A model generated the notes under the pieces. The model was not told the origin of the DNA, made no database searches, and saw only the letters and a program-made list of their open reading frames with translations. The translations under genes were made by a program, and so were the position numbers. This document shows, in pieces, positions 1-8,620 of a stretch of 64,000 nucleotides of DNA. Source of the stretch: Paraburkholderia kururiensis (GTDB lineage: Bacteria; Pseudomonadota; Gammaproteobacteria; Burkholderiales; Burkholderiaceae); NCBI RefSeq assembly GCF_034424375.1, contig NZ_CP139965.1, forward strand, positions 4,898,001 through 4,962,000. The letters are read 5' to 3'. Positions within the stretch are counted from its first letter, which is position 1; each line of letters starts with the position of its first letter.

Positions 1-2
1 GA

Positions 3-89
3 TCCGCGACAGCGAAGGCCGCGCACGCACCGTGCCGGCTCATCGTGCGCAGGCGAGAGGTGGTGCTCTACGCCTATCGGGCGGTTTGA
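3..89 (+). CDS. possible 3' end of an upstream gene (partial)
   Basis: An open frame runs from the window edge to a TGA at 87-89 and ends in residues REVVLYAYRAV. About 80 percent of its codons end in G or C, as in neighbouring genes, and this is better than the competing frame on the same strand. Only 28 codons are visible, so no family can be assigned. It may equally be non-coding. Confidence 0.2.
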   Translation, partial: SATAKAAHAPCRLIVRRREVVLYAYRAV

Positions 90-182
90 GCGCGTTCTGA
101 GCACCCTTGCCGACTAATATGCAGACTCTCGCGCATCGTCCGGTGCGCGCTTTCCTTGTTACCGATCGAATCGGCCATTGCG

Positions 183-758
183 ATGAGTCTGCTGCTGCGT
201 CTTCTGATGACCTTGTTGTTCTCGGCGCGTCGAGGCCCGCTGAACGTGCTGGACACCTGCGTCACGCCGTTTCGCGTGTGGCTCAACGACCTCGATGTGC
301 TGAGGCACATGACCAACAGCCGTTACTTCGCGATTCTCGACCTGGCGCGCGTGGACCTGATGATCCGCAGCGGACTCCTGAAACGGCTCGATGCGCGCGG
401 CTGGTATCCGGTGGTCACGCTCGAAACGCTGCGCTTTCATCGTTCGCTCGAACTGGGCGACCGCTACGAGGTGGCGACGCGCGTGATCGGCTGGGACGAG
501 AAAAGCATCTTCCTCGAACAGGGCTTCGTGCGCGACGGCGTGCAGGTGGCGCTCGGCGTCGTGCGTACGCGCTTTCTCAAGCGTAGCGGCGGCACGGTTT
601 CCACGGCGGAGTTGATGGAGCTGGCCGGCATCGCGCAGCCGTCGCCGCCCTTGCCGGATTGGGTCCGGCAATGGAGCGCGGCGGAGGGCGGGATGGCGGT
701 GAACCAGGCCGCGGAGCGTGAGAGCAAAGAGGATGAGGCCGCGCTCAAGGACGGCTGA
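183..758 (+). CDS. hot-dog fold acyl-CoA thioesterase-like protein
   Basis: 191 residues. After a short hydrophobic N-terminus (about 1-14) comes the hot-dog signature LNDLDVLRHMTNSRY at 34-48, which in the 4HBT_2/YbgC-like thioesterases supplies the catalytic Asp and the following helix. The rest keeps the expected beta-rich hot-dog length, and the last ~35 residues are a charged tail. The likely activity is hydrolysis of an acyl-CoA or a related thioester; the substrate cannot be told. An in-frame TTG at 156 would add nine residues, but ATG 183 starts directly at the hydrophobic segment. The gene is alone on its strand and ends close to a convergent small gene. Confidence 0.75.
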   Translation: MSLLLRLLMTLLFSARRGPLNVLDTCVTPFRVWLNDLDVLRHMTNSRYFAILDLARVDLMIRSGLLKRLDARGWYPVVTLETLRFHRSLELGDRYEVATRVIGWDEKSIFLEQGFVRDGVQVALGVVRTRFLKRSGGTVSTAELMELAGIAQPSPPLPDWVRQWSAAEGGMAVNQAAERESKEDEAALKDG

Positions 759-812
759 TCCCGATTTCCGATACCACGGGATGCTTGCCGCACTGATTTC
801 GCACGCTCGCCT

Positions 813-1166
813 TCACGACGGAAACGCGCGCTCCACCGCGCCCAGCGCACGGCGAATCAACTGGTGTTCGCGCGGCCCGAGTGATTCGGTGTGAAGCCGC
901 TGCAATTCGCGCAAGACGATTGCCACTCGACGGGCGAGATGCACGGAGGTCCCCGGAAGAGGCCATACGTGCATGAGATAAGCGAGCGGCACCACATGCC
1001 GGGTTTCACACCAGTGGTCGAACAGCGCGGCGCAGCAGTCCTCGATTTCGCTCAATACCGCGGCTTCGTCGTGTGCAAGAGGCTCGGTCCCGGCCGGCTG
1101 CGGCATGGGTCTGTCGACTTCGCGCAGGAATCGCGTCGCACGCTTGAACGGATAGATTTCCGACAT
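813..1166 (-). CDS. conserved-looking hypothetical protein
   Basis: 117 residues from ATG 1166 (an in-frame upstream start at 1211 would add 15). The product is soluble and rich in helix formers, Arg, Leu and His, with two adjacent Cys near position 43 and a third after a Trp. No signal peptide, membrane span or known motif was recognised. It is convergent with the thioesterase gene. Codon use fits a real gene, but no function is proposed. Confidence 0.5.
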   Translation of the reverse strand: MSEIYPFKRATRFLREVDRPMPQPAGTEPLAHDEAAVLSEIEDCCAALFDHWCETRHVVPLAYLMHVWPLPGTSVHLARRVAIVLRELQRLHTESLGPREHQLIRRALGAVERAFPS

Positions 1167-1547
1167 GACTGGAACCGCCAGGTGACAGGGAGTGGACGAC
1201 GCGCTCGCCACCCCGCGATGGCGGCCGACCGATGATCGTCGCGCGACGGGGTGTCTTGCCGGGGAATTCGTCGCGCATCATAAATTTCTTCCGCTGGCAG
1301 GCGCGCGACCTGGCCGATTGAAACCATAACTCGGCGGTTTCTCGCCAACGTCGCTGCATGGCGACGCGCAGCGTGACGCTATCCGCCAACATCGTGGCGC
1401 GATCGGTCAGTCTTGTTCGTCTCGTGAAACGCCTGTTTATGATGTGCCGCAATCGATGCAGGAAACTGCGCAATGGCGGGCACACAGACAGTGCCCGTTG
1501 TTGCCTTGAACCTGCACCTTCATTGAACGGCTCGACAGCGGCGAGCG
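1167..1547. other. intergenic region before the EPS locus
   Basis: 381 bases between a minus-strand hypothetical gene and the first plus-strand EPS gene. A TTGTTC at 1413-1418 and a TATGAT at 1438-1443 resemble sigma-70 boxes, but their 19-base spacing is longer than ideal, so a promoter here is only a guess. Nothing else was recognised. Confidence 0.3.
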
Positions 1548-2279
1548 ATGGCGGGTACTGGCATGCTGAGTGCGTTGGTCAATCAGGCGTTGCGGCGCGT
1601 TCGTCCCGGCAAGGCGCTCGCGCCCGATCTGGGCGCGCTGGACATGCTGCTCTTTCTCGCGGAGCAGTGCGCCAATCTGATGCGCGGCACGGTGCTTTCG
1701 TTGCGCTCGCGTCGCGCTTCACCGTGCTTCGTCGGCCGACGCGTGAGATTGAGGTTTGCGCGCAAGATCGAGATAGGGCGTTATGCGGTGATCGGTGACG
1801 GCGCCATTCTCAGCGGCTTGGGGCGCGACGGATTGCACATCGGCGCACGCGCGAACATCGGCGCGTATACGCGGCTCGTGGTGGGCACCGATCTGGCGCG
1901 GCCCGGCGCGCGCATCGTGATCGGCGAAGGCTGCGGCATCGGCGAGTTTTCGAGCGTGGGCGGGTCGGGCGGCGTCACGATCGGTCGCAACACCATCATC
2001 GGGCAATACTTCAGCGCGCACCCGGAAAACCATAATTTCGCGGACCCGACGCGGCCTATTCGCGAACAGGGCACGACGCGCAAGCCCATCTCTATTGGCG
2101 AGGACTGCTGGTTCGGCGCGCGTGTGACGGTGCTGGGCGGCGTCACGATCGGGCGGGGTTGCGTGATTGCCGCGGGCGCCGTGGTGACGCGCGACGTGCC
2201 GCCGTATTCGATCGTGGCGGGCATCCCGGGGCGCGTGGTGGGCACGAGGCACGGAGCACAAACGCATGCATGCGCTTGA
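1548..2279 (+). CDS. hexapeptide-repeat acyltransferase (EPS modification)
   Basis: 243 residues. From about residue 75 to 235 the protein is made of left-handed beta-helix hexapeptide turns (runs such as IGEGCGIGEFSSVGG, IGRNTIIG, VTIGRGCVIAAGAVVT). It ends with the VPPYSIVAGIPGRVVG segment typical of WcaF/LacA/NodL O-acetyltransferases, which use acetyl-CoA. In this position it probably O-acetylates the polysaccharide repeat unit. An alternative ATG lies at 1563; neither start has a strong ribosome site. The 3' end overlaps the next gene by 14 bases, suggesting translational coupling at the head of a five-gene run. Confidence 0.85.
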   Translation: MAGTGMLSALVNQALRRVRPGKALAPDLGALDMLLFLAEQCANLMRGTVLSLRSRRASPCFVGRRVRLRFARKIEIGRYAVIGDGAILSGLGRDGLHIGARANIGAYTRLVVGTDLARPGARIVIGEGCGIGEFSSVGGSGGVTIGRNTIIGQYFSAHPENHNFADPTRPIREQGTTRKPISIGEDCWFGARVTVLGGVTIGRGCVIAAGAVVTRDVPPYSIVAGIPGRVVGTRHGAQTHACA

Positions 2280-3096
2280 CCTCTTCGTCGTACTGTATCG
2301 GCGCAATCCTGAGGCATCCGAAACACTTTCGACGCTCAGCCGGATCGACTTCGCGCAGTTGGGCATCGACGTCGAAGTTCATATCTGGGACAACGCACGC
2401 CAGCAACCGGCGCCGCCCGCTCCGGGCTTTCTGCCTTTCCCCTGGCGCTATGGGTCGTCACCGGAAAACGAGTCGCTCGCGAAGGTCTACAACATGCTGG
2501 TGCGCCAATCGAGCCGTCCATACGTGGTCATATTCGATCAGGATTCGAGCGTCGATACGGCGTTCTTTCGCGCGCTGACGACGAGCATCGACGCGGACAA
2601 AGCCGAGGTCTTCACGCCGCTCATCCAGCACGGCAACACGACCATCAGCCCGGGCTGCCTCAAGTGGATCAAAGGAGCGGCGCTCGCGCGCGTGCGCGAC
2701 CGGGCGATCTTGCCGCGCAATTTCACCGCGATGATGAGCGGCATGTGCATCAGCCGCGCGTTGCTCACGCGCATGGGACCGCGGCCATTCGACGAGCGGC
2801 TGCGGCTCTACGGTGTCGATACGCGCTTTTGCCGCGACATCGCCCGCCTCGGCTCGCGGGCGTGGCTCACGGGGGCACGGCTCGTGCACGACTCCGCCTT
2901 GCGCAGTACCACGGACCCGGACGCGGTGTTGCAGCGTCAGATCTGGCTCTGGCAATCGTGGGTCCACGTTTTCGACCGCAACCTGCTGGAGAAGCTCGCC
3001 ATTCGCGGCTACGTGGTGTGGAAGGCATGGCGCGTGTCGGCGCAAGCGCACGCGCGAGGCCGATTCCTCCAGGTCGTGGCGGAGGTGTTCCGTTGA
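2266..3096 (+). CDS. family 2 glycosyltransferase
   Basis: 276 residues. The N-terminal GT-A nucleotide-binding domain is shown by LFVVLYRRN at 6-14 and by a DxD-type acidic motif in VVIFDQDSSVD (88-97), which in GT2 enzymes binds the metal and sugar nucleotide. The motif form and the following region resemble rhamnosyltransferase-like GT2 enzymes, which would suit the rmlBAC genes downstream, but the donor is inferred. No membrane segment, so cytoplasmic. The gene overlaps the acyltransferase upstream and the next glycosyltransferase by 4 bases. Confidence 0.85.
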   Translation: MHALDLFVVLYRRNPEASETLSTLSRIDFAQLGIDVEVHIWDNARQQPAPPAPGFLPFPWRYGSSPENESLAKVYNMLVRQSSRPYVVIFDQDSSVDTAFFRALTTSIDADKAEVFTPLIQHGNTTISPGCLKWIKGAALARVRDRAILPRNFTAMMSGMCISRALLTRMGPRPFDERLRLYGVDTRFCRDIARLGSRAWLTGARLVHDSALRSTTDPDAVLQRQIWLWQSWVHVFDRNLLEKLAIRGYVVWKAWRVSAQAHARGRFLQVVAEVFR

Positions 3097-4256
3097 AGAA
3101 GTCGCTAGCCATCGTCATGGTGCACCAGGGTGCGGAGTTGTACGGTTCGGATCGCAGCTTCCTTTCCGCGCTGCGTGCGCTGCGCGAGCATCACCCCGAT
3201 GCTTCCATCGACGTGGTGCTGCCCGAGCCGGGGCCTATCGTCGATCACGTTGCGCGATACGCGAGTCGAATCCTGTACGACGAGAACGGCGTGCTGCGCA
3301 AGAAGAAGCTCAAGGCACGGCCGCTCGGTACGCTGGCGAACATGGTGCGCGCGTGGCGCCGCTATTGCCGGCTGTTCGAACGCTACGACGTCTGCTATGT
3401 GAACACCGTGGTCTGCGTCGCGGCCATTGCGGCCTTGCGCTCGCACCGTGGCGGAACTTACGTGCACGTGCGGGAAATACCGTCGCGCTTTGCGTTGCGA
3501 GTGTTCAGGGTGTTGCTGCGCTTTTCGCGCGCGGCATTGATCTACAACTCGAACGCCACCGCGGCGGCGTTCGGTATGCCCGGCACGGTGATCCACAACG
3601 GCGTCGAGGTGAGCGCCGATAGCGCGCCTGTGTCGGCGCGTGGCGGGCGGCCGTTGCGGCTTGCCGTGATCGGACGCATCAATCCGTGGAAAGGCCAGCA
3701 GTTCGTGGTGGATGCATTGCGCACGCTGGGCCGTGCGTTGCCGCTGGAGTTGCGCATTGTCGGCGACGTGTTTCCCGGGTACGAAGTGGTGCTCGATCAA
3801 TTGCGCGACACCGCGCGCGCGTGCGCGCAGAGCGTCGAGATACGCGGCTTCACGAACGATCCCGCCCAGCACTACGCCTGGGCTGATTACGCGCTGGTGC
3901 CGTCCGTGTTACCGGAACCTTTCGGGCGCGTGGCGATCGAGAGTTTTGCCAGCGGCCGCCCCGTCATCGCAGCGGCCACGGGCGGCCTCACGGAAATCGT
4001 GACGCACGGCGAGACGGGCTTTCTGTTCGAGCCCAACAATGCACAGGCTTTGCTGCGCGTGCTCGATCATGCAGTCGCGCTTCCGGACGACGACCATGCG
4101 CGTCTCGCGAACGCGGCGCGTGCGTGCTACGTGAACCGGTTCAAGGTGGAGACCTATATGCGCGCCATCGCGCAGACGGTGCAGGCGCCGCACGACGCCG
4201 CAGCGACCACCTCCGCCGCGCGCGATGCCATTGCGCTTCAGCGCGAATCCCGCTGA
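3093..4256 (+). CDS. family 4 glycosyltransferase (GT-B), TTG start
   Basis: 387 residues. N-terminal GT-B half with GAELYGSDRS at 13-22. The C-terminal donor domain has IGRINPWKGQQ (193-203) and the EX7E signature PEPFGRVAIES (274-284) of GT4 enzymes. It should transfer a sugar from a nucleotide donor to the growing lipid-linked repeat. The start is taken as TTG 3093, inside the TTGA shared with the stop of the gene before, because GGAGGT lies at 3081-3086 with correct spacing. The next ATG (3117) would cut off the first beta strand. The frame stays open far upstream, but that part is the GT2 gene read in another frame. Confidence 0.85.
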   Translation: MKKSLAIVMVHQGAELYGSDRSFLSALRALREHHPDASIDVVLPEPGPIVDHVARYASRILYDENGVLRKKKLKARPLGTLANMVRAWRRYCRLFERYDVCYVNTVVCVAAIAALRSHRGGTYVHVREIPSRFALRVFRVLLRFSRAALIYNSNATAAAFGMPGTVIHNGVEVSADSAPVSARGGRPLRLAVIGRINPWKGQQFVVDALRTLGRALPLELRIVGDVFPGYEVVLDQLRDTARACAQSVEIRGFTNDPAQHYAWADYALVPSVLPEPFGRVAIESFASGRPVIAAATGGLTEIVTHGETGFLFEPNNAQALLRVLDHAVALPDDDHARLANAARACYVNRFKVETYMRAIAQTVQAPHDAAATTSAARDAIALQRESR

Positions 4257-4272
4257 CGCAACAGCGCCCGCC

Positions 4273-5382
4273 ATGAAAATCACCTTCGTTCTGCCGCGTC
4301 TCATGCCTCGCCCCACCGGCGGCGGCAAGATCGTCTATCAATATGCGAATGCGCTTGCCGAAGCCGGACACGAGATAGAAGTCCTGCATCCCCGCACGCT
4401 CTTTCTGTGGCGCTTCCGGCATACGCCCGCCGCGCGGCTGCGTTCGTTCGCTGCCGATTGCGCGAAGCTGATCGGCTGGGGCGCGCCGGGACGTCGTGCG
4501 TACGTGCCGTGGATGACGATGCATCCGCGCGTGAAGATCACTGTCGTGCCGGCGTTGTATGCGCGCCATGTGCCGCAGGCGGATGCGATCGTGGCGACGC
4601 TGTGGCGCACCGCCGAATACGTGGAGCGTCTGCCCGCAACCAAGGGCGAGAAGTTCTATTTCATTCAGCATCACGAAACGTGGGCCGGCCCTGAGGCGCG
4701 CGTCAATCGCACGCTGCAATCGCGCATGAAGAAGATCGTGATCTCGGGATGGCTCAAGGACCTTGTGCGCGATCTGTCCGGCGATACGGCCTGGCAGGTG
4801 CCCAATCCCGTCGATCATGCGGAATTCTTCGTCACCTGCGCGCCGGGGCAGCGCGAGCGCACGGTGAGCATGCTCTATTCGCCGCACGCGTGGAAAGGCG
4901 CGGCGGAAGGCGTGGCCGCACTCGAGCTGGCGAAGGCGTCGTTCCCCGATCTGAAAGCAGTGCTCTTCGGCACGGCCGCGCGGCCCGATTTTCTGCCTGC
5001 GTGGATCTCGTACGTGCAGAATCCCGCGCGGCCCGTGCTGCGCGAGACCGTCTACAACGCGTCGTCCATCTATCTGTGTCCGAGCTGGAGCGAGGGCTGG
5101 GGGCTGCCGGCGCTGGAGGCCATGGCATGCGGATGCGCCGTGGTCACAGCGGATAACGGCGGCACACGCGACTTCGTCATCGACGGGCAGAACGGTATCG
5201 TCGTGCCGCCGAAGTCGGCGCAACCGCTCGCTGACGCGCTCATTGCGCTGCTGGGCGACGATGCAAGGCGTACCGCCTACGCTGACCGTTCGGTGCGCCT
5301 TGCTCAGCAATTCACGCTTCAAGCCTCGGTCGAAAGACTCGTCGATGCGCTCTCGCACCGTTCGCCGGCAGTCGCGTCATGA
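4273..5382 (+). CDS. family 4 glycosyltransferase (GT-B)
   Basis: 369 residues. It begins MKITFVLPRLMPRPTGGGKI, the first Rossmann strand and glycine loop of GT-B enzymes. The donor-site signature is CPSWSEGWGLPALEAMACG at 269-287. It is cytoplasmic and likely adds one residue of the EPS repeat. ATG 4273 is preferred over an in-frame upstream codon at 4225 because that would overlap the preceding gene and add a low-complexity leader. The stop overlaps the flippase start by 4 bases (ATGA), so the two are probably translationally coupled. Confidence 0.85.
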   Translation: MKITFVLPRLMPRPTGGGKIVYQYANALAEAGHEIEVLHPRTLFLWRFRHTPAARLRSFAADCAKLIGWGAPGRRAYVPWMTMHPRVKITVVPALYARHVPQADAIVATLWRTAEYVERLPATKGEKFYFIQHHETWAGPEARVNRTLQSRMKKIVISGWLKDLVRDLSGDTAWQVPNPVDHAEFFVTCAPGQRERTVSMLYSPHAWKGAAEGVAALELAKASFPDLKAVLFGTAARPDFLPAWISYVQNPARPVLRETVYNASSIYLCPSWSEGWGLPALEAMACGCAVVTADNGGTRDFVIDGQNGIVVPPKSAQPLADALIALLGDDARRTAYADRSVRLAQQFTLQASVERLVDALSHRSPAVAS

Positions 5383-6884
5383 AGGCAGGTGATCGTGGTG
5401 GCGCGGGCGCAGGACGTCTGCGTAAGACGTGGTCGACATACGTGCCTTACGCGCTCGGAATCGGCGGCAACGCGGGGCTCAACATCGTGCTGCTCTCGCT
5501 GCTCACGCGCCGGCTGGAACCCTCGCTCTATGGCGGCTACACGGTGGCGATCACGGCGATCGTGCTCGCGAGTTCCGTGGCGGGGCAGTGGTTGCAGCAG
5601 GCCACGGGGCGCTATCTGGCGGGCGCGAGCCGACGCGCGGCGAGCTATGCGAAGGCCGCCGTGTTGCGCGGCGCGGGCGCGATTCTCGCCGTGCTCGCTG
5701 CGCTCTACGTGCTCGCGCGCGTGGCGGAATGGTTCGATGGTCGCGCCGGCGCGCTGTGGTCCATCTGCGTGATCGCGATTGCGGCCCAGACGCTCTTCAC
5801 GCTGGTCGGCACGGCCTTGCAGTCGGAGCAGCGCGCGTGGCCTTATGCGATCCAGCAGGCCTGCGCGAGTGCATTGAAGATCGCGTTTTCGCTGCTCGTA
5901 TGCCGCTTATGGCAGAACGACGTCGGCGCGCTGCTGCTCGCCGTGGCGGCCGCACAATGCCTCGGCGCAGCGTTCGGCATGTTGCGTGCGGGTCTTTTCG
6001 CGAGCGACGTGCGCGACAAGCTGCTTTCGCGTCGCACGCGCATGGTTTTTCACAAGCTGCGCATCTACGGCGGCGCGATGACGCTGTGGTTCATCTTCAT
6101 GAACCTCGCCATGTATTGCGACCGGCTGCTCGTTCGCGCGCTCGCCGGACCGGAAATGGCGGGCCTGTACGGCGCGGCGTCGACGCTCGTGGTGGGCTCG
6201 GTGAATCTCGTCATGGCGCCCATTTTGGCGGCCGCCTGGCCGCAACTGATGGGCGCGTGGAACGCCAGAAACGAGCAGGCGGCGGCGCGGCAGCTGGGCG
6301 ATCTGCTCACATGGTTGCTGTGCGCGGGCGCGGTTCTGGTCGCGCTCGTCGATGCCGTCGCGGTGCCGGCCACGCGTCTTTTCCTCGGCGATAAATTCGG
6401 CGCGGCGGCCACGCTGCTGCCGTTGCTGCTCGCCTCGTCGTTCTGCTTTTCGCTGGGGCCGTTCTTTCACAAGCCGCTTGAATTCAAGGAGCGCAAGGCG
6501 GTGATGTGCACGATTGCGGCGCTCGCGCTGCTGTTGAACGGCGTGTTGAGCTTTGTGCTGACGCCGCGTTTCGGCGGCGTCGGCGCGGGCTGCGCGGCGC
6601 TCGCCGCAGGGGCATCGTATTGCGCGGTGAGCGGGCTCATCGGACGCAGCATCGTGCCCTGGCGCATCCGCTTCGACTGGCTCGCCGCGGTTGCCGTCTT
6701 GGCCATGCTCGCCGCTTGGGCGACGCACCAGGTGGCGGGAGTGTGGCGCGATGCCGGTAAATTCTGGGCGCTGGTTGCGGCAAGCGGTGTTTTTGCGGTG
6801 CTATTCGCGATTGCGGTGGCCGCTGTGTGGGCGATGAGCCGGGCGCGCCGCAGGTTCTACGGCGGTGCGCTGAAGAGCCGGTGA
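5379..6884 (+). CDS. Wzx-type polysaccharide flippase (MOP superfamily)
   Basis: 501 residues with about 12 to 14 hydrophobic segments spread over the whole length and short basic loops, as in the oligosaccharide flippases of the MOP superfamily. It begins KTWSTYVPYALGIGGNAGLN, the usual first helix region. Such proteins move undecaprenyl-diphosphate-linked repeat units across the inner membrane for Wzy polymerisation. It is the last gene of the 1548-6884 plus-strand run and starts inside the stop of the glycosyltransferase before it. There is no wzx symbol-level certainty from motif reading alone. Confidence 0.8.
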   Translation: MKAGDRGGAGAGRLRKTWSTYVPYALGIGGNAGLNIVLLSLLTRRLEPSLYGGYTVAITAIVLASSVAGQWLQQATGRYLAGASRRAASYAKAAVLRGAGAILAVLAALYVLARVAEWFDGRAGALWSICVIAIAAQTLFTLVGTALQSEQRAWPYAIQQACASALKIAFSLLVCRLWQNDVGALLLAVAAAQCLGAAFGMLRAGLFASDVRDKLLSRRTRMVFHKLRIYGGAMTLWFIFMNLAMYCDRLLVRALAGPEMAGLYGAASTLVVGSVNLVMAPILAAAWPQLMGAWNARNEQAAARQLGDLLTWLLCAGAVLVALVDAVAVPATRLFLGDKFGAAATLLPLLLASSFCFSLGPFFHKPLEFKERKAVMCTIAALALLLNGVLSFVLTPRFGGVGAGCAALAAGASYCAVSGLIGRSIVPWRIRFDWLAAVAVLAMLAAWATHQVAGVWRDAGKFWALVAASGVFAVLFAIAVAAVWAMSRARRRFYGGALKSR

Positions 6885-6982
6885 CGCTCGCTTTGCCGCA
6901 CGCGACGACGTGAGCTTTGCCGCGACGTTCGAGGCAGCACGCATGGAAAGCATGGAACGCGTGCCTGCCGCGAACGCCCCGC

Positions 6983-8266
6983 TCACTCGACTTGTGTACC
7001 TGCGTGCTCCGCGTTCAACGTCACCGCACGATCCGCTTTCGAAGGCTCTGTGCGAACGCGGGCATCGAGCACTGCCGCGCGCTGTGCCGCAGCCGCAGCC
7101 GCAGCAGTAGCCGCAACCGCGGGCGCACGAGGCGCGGCCGTGGCCGGCTGCCGGTCCGAGCGAGCATGGCGGTCCAGCAACGCCTCGTACTGCGCGAGCA
7201 CGCTGTCCCAGCGAAACGCGCTGCGAAAGCGTTGTGCACTGGCAAGACCCATGGCGCTCGCCGTGGCCGGGTCGCCGATCAGCGCGGAGATGTGCATGTC
7301 GCAATCGGCCTCCGTCGCGAAGAAGCGTGCCTCGGGGCCGGCTACCCAGCGATTGAAGACGTTGTCGTGTGCAATGACGGCACAGCCCGCGCCCAGCGCC
7401 TCCACGAGAGACGGATTGGTGCCGCCCACACGATGGCCGTGCAGATAGAAGTTGGCATGGTAGCGCAGCGCGCGCACGACGTGCTGGTCGTAGATGGCGC
7501 CGGGGAACATGACTTCGTCGCTCGCGGCGTCGAGTACCGCGCGCTGATACGGATGCGCCGCATCGTACTTGCCGAGCACGACGAGGCGCGCACCGCGCGG
7601 CCGGCGCGAAAACGCGGTGACGATCTCGAGCACGGAGTTCTCGGGCTCGGGTCGCGCGATGACGAGCCCGTAGCGAACGTCTTCGAGATCGAACGCTCTG
7701 AGCGCCACCGCGCTCATGCTTTCGATAGGGTCCGCTCCGTAGGGGATCGTGGTGATCTTGCGGCGCTTCACGCGCGTGGCGAGGTGCGCGGCGATGGCGG
7801 GGTGGTCCGCAATCAGATGATTGCCGGCCCAGCATCCCGCGCGTTCGTTGAGCCAGAGCCACAGGCGCTCGTGCGGCTTCCACTTCTCGCGCCGCCATTC
7901 GAGGCCGTCCATGTTGATGATGTTCGTGATGCCGCGCCATCGCAGATACGTGCAGAACACCGCCGTGTTGTAGCCGAGCGTGAGCACGAGGCCGGGGTCG
8001 CGGCCCGCTACGTCGCGAATGGATTTCCAGTCGAACTCCATGGTGCCCACCGCGCCTGCGCGCGTGACGGGCACGATGATGCGGCGCACGCCTTGCCACA
8101 CGTCTTCGCTGATGGCGCCGTCCGCCGTGTCGCTCTGGCAATAGACCGTGACCTCCCAGCCGCGTTGGGTCAGATAGAGCGCGAGACGTTCCGCGAAGGT
8201 CTCGAAGCCGCCGTGGCGCGCGGGAATGCCGCGCGTGCCCAGAATGAAAAGCTGTCTGACTGCCAT
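6983..8266 (-). CDS. glycosyltransferase with N-terminal DUF1972-type domain
   Basis: 427 residues. The start MAVRQLFILGTRGIPARHGG followed by FETFAERLA is the hallmark of the DUF1972 domain of GT4 rhamnosyl- or glucosyltransferases in EPS and capsule loci. A GT-B donor domain follows, with HGHRVGGTNPSLVEALGAG as its EX7E-like region. The last ~55 residues are an Ala/Arg-rich tail with an (Ala)n run. ATG 8266 begins exactly at the domain; an earlier in-frame codon at 8350 adds an unrelated leader. It is transcribed against its neighbours, from the same intergenic region as rmlB. Confidence 0.85.
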   Translation of the reverse strand: MAVRQLFILGTRGIPARHGGFETFAERLALYLTQRGWEVTVYCQSDTADGAISEDVWQGVRRIIVPVTRAGAVGTMEFDWKSIRDVAGRDPGLVLTLGYNTAVFCTYLRWRGITNIINMDGLEWRREKWKPHERLWLWLNERAGCWAGNHLIADHPAIAAHLATRVKRRKITTIPYGADPIESMSAVALRAFDLEDVRYGLVIARPEPENSVLEIVTAFSRRPRGARLVVLGKYDAAHPYQRAVLDAASDEVMFPGAIYDQHVVRALRYHANFYLHGHRVGGTNPSLVEALGAGCAVIAHDNVFNRWVAGPEARFFATEADCDMHISALIGDPATASAMGLASAQRFRSAFRWDSVLAQYEALLDRHARSDRQPATAAPRAPAVAATAAAAAAAQRAAVLDARVRTEPSKADRAVTLNAEHAGTQVE

Positions 8267-8620
8267 GTCGTCGAATCCCGTCGTTGTGCCGCTCGTTGCC
8301 CGTCGTTGTGCGAATGGCGATGCTGCGGTGAATGAAGCGTTCAGTGCCATAGCGTATGCGAACGGAAATGGCAGATTCGGCCACCGTCTTCATCGAATCG
8401 GACAAACTGGATCGACGGCTCGCGCGTCGGCTATGCATGGCGCGAAGCCTTGATTGAAGGGCCGCTCGCGTGCCTTCGCGAACAAGCGTGCGCTGCCGGA
8501 TGATGTCGGAACGCGCCAACCATATGGCCGAATCCGATCAATCGGGAACCCTAACATAGCGATCCTCTGGCCTATGTTTTTCGTGCAGTGCGGCATTCCC
8601 CCCAACCCCGAGGGCACGAC
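8267..8620. other. divergent intergenic region between a glycosyltransferase and rmlB
   Basis: 354 bases that must hold the promoters of the minus-strand glycosyltransferase and of rmlBAC-wza-wzb-wzc. It contains the element at 8345-8410 that is shared with the promoter of the glycosidase-like gene. Near the rmlB side is GGCCGAATCCGATCAATCGG (about 8526-8545) followed by ACATAGCG, which looks like a shorter relative of the same element. No open frame is convincing. Confidence 0.5.
8345..8410 (-). promoter_or_regulatory. EPS promoter element, copy 1
   Basis: Read on the minus strand this begins CCAGTTTGTCCGATTCGA and ends with CATACGCTATGGCA, about 80 bases before the ATG of the glycosyltransferase at 8266. 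A second copy in the same orientation precedes the glycosidase-like gene (19698-19764). The two share 33 of 43 bases over the distal part, with an identical TTTGTCCGATTCGA block and a CATACGCTA block. No good sigma-70 -35 box is seen, so an activator site or alternative-sigma promoter is plausible. Confidence 0.5.
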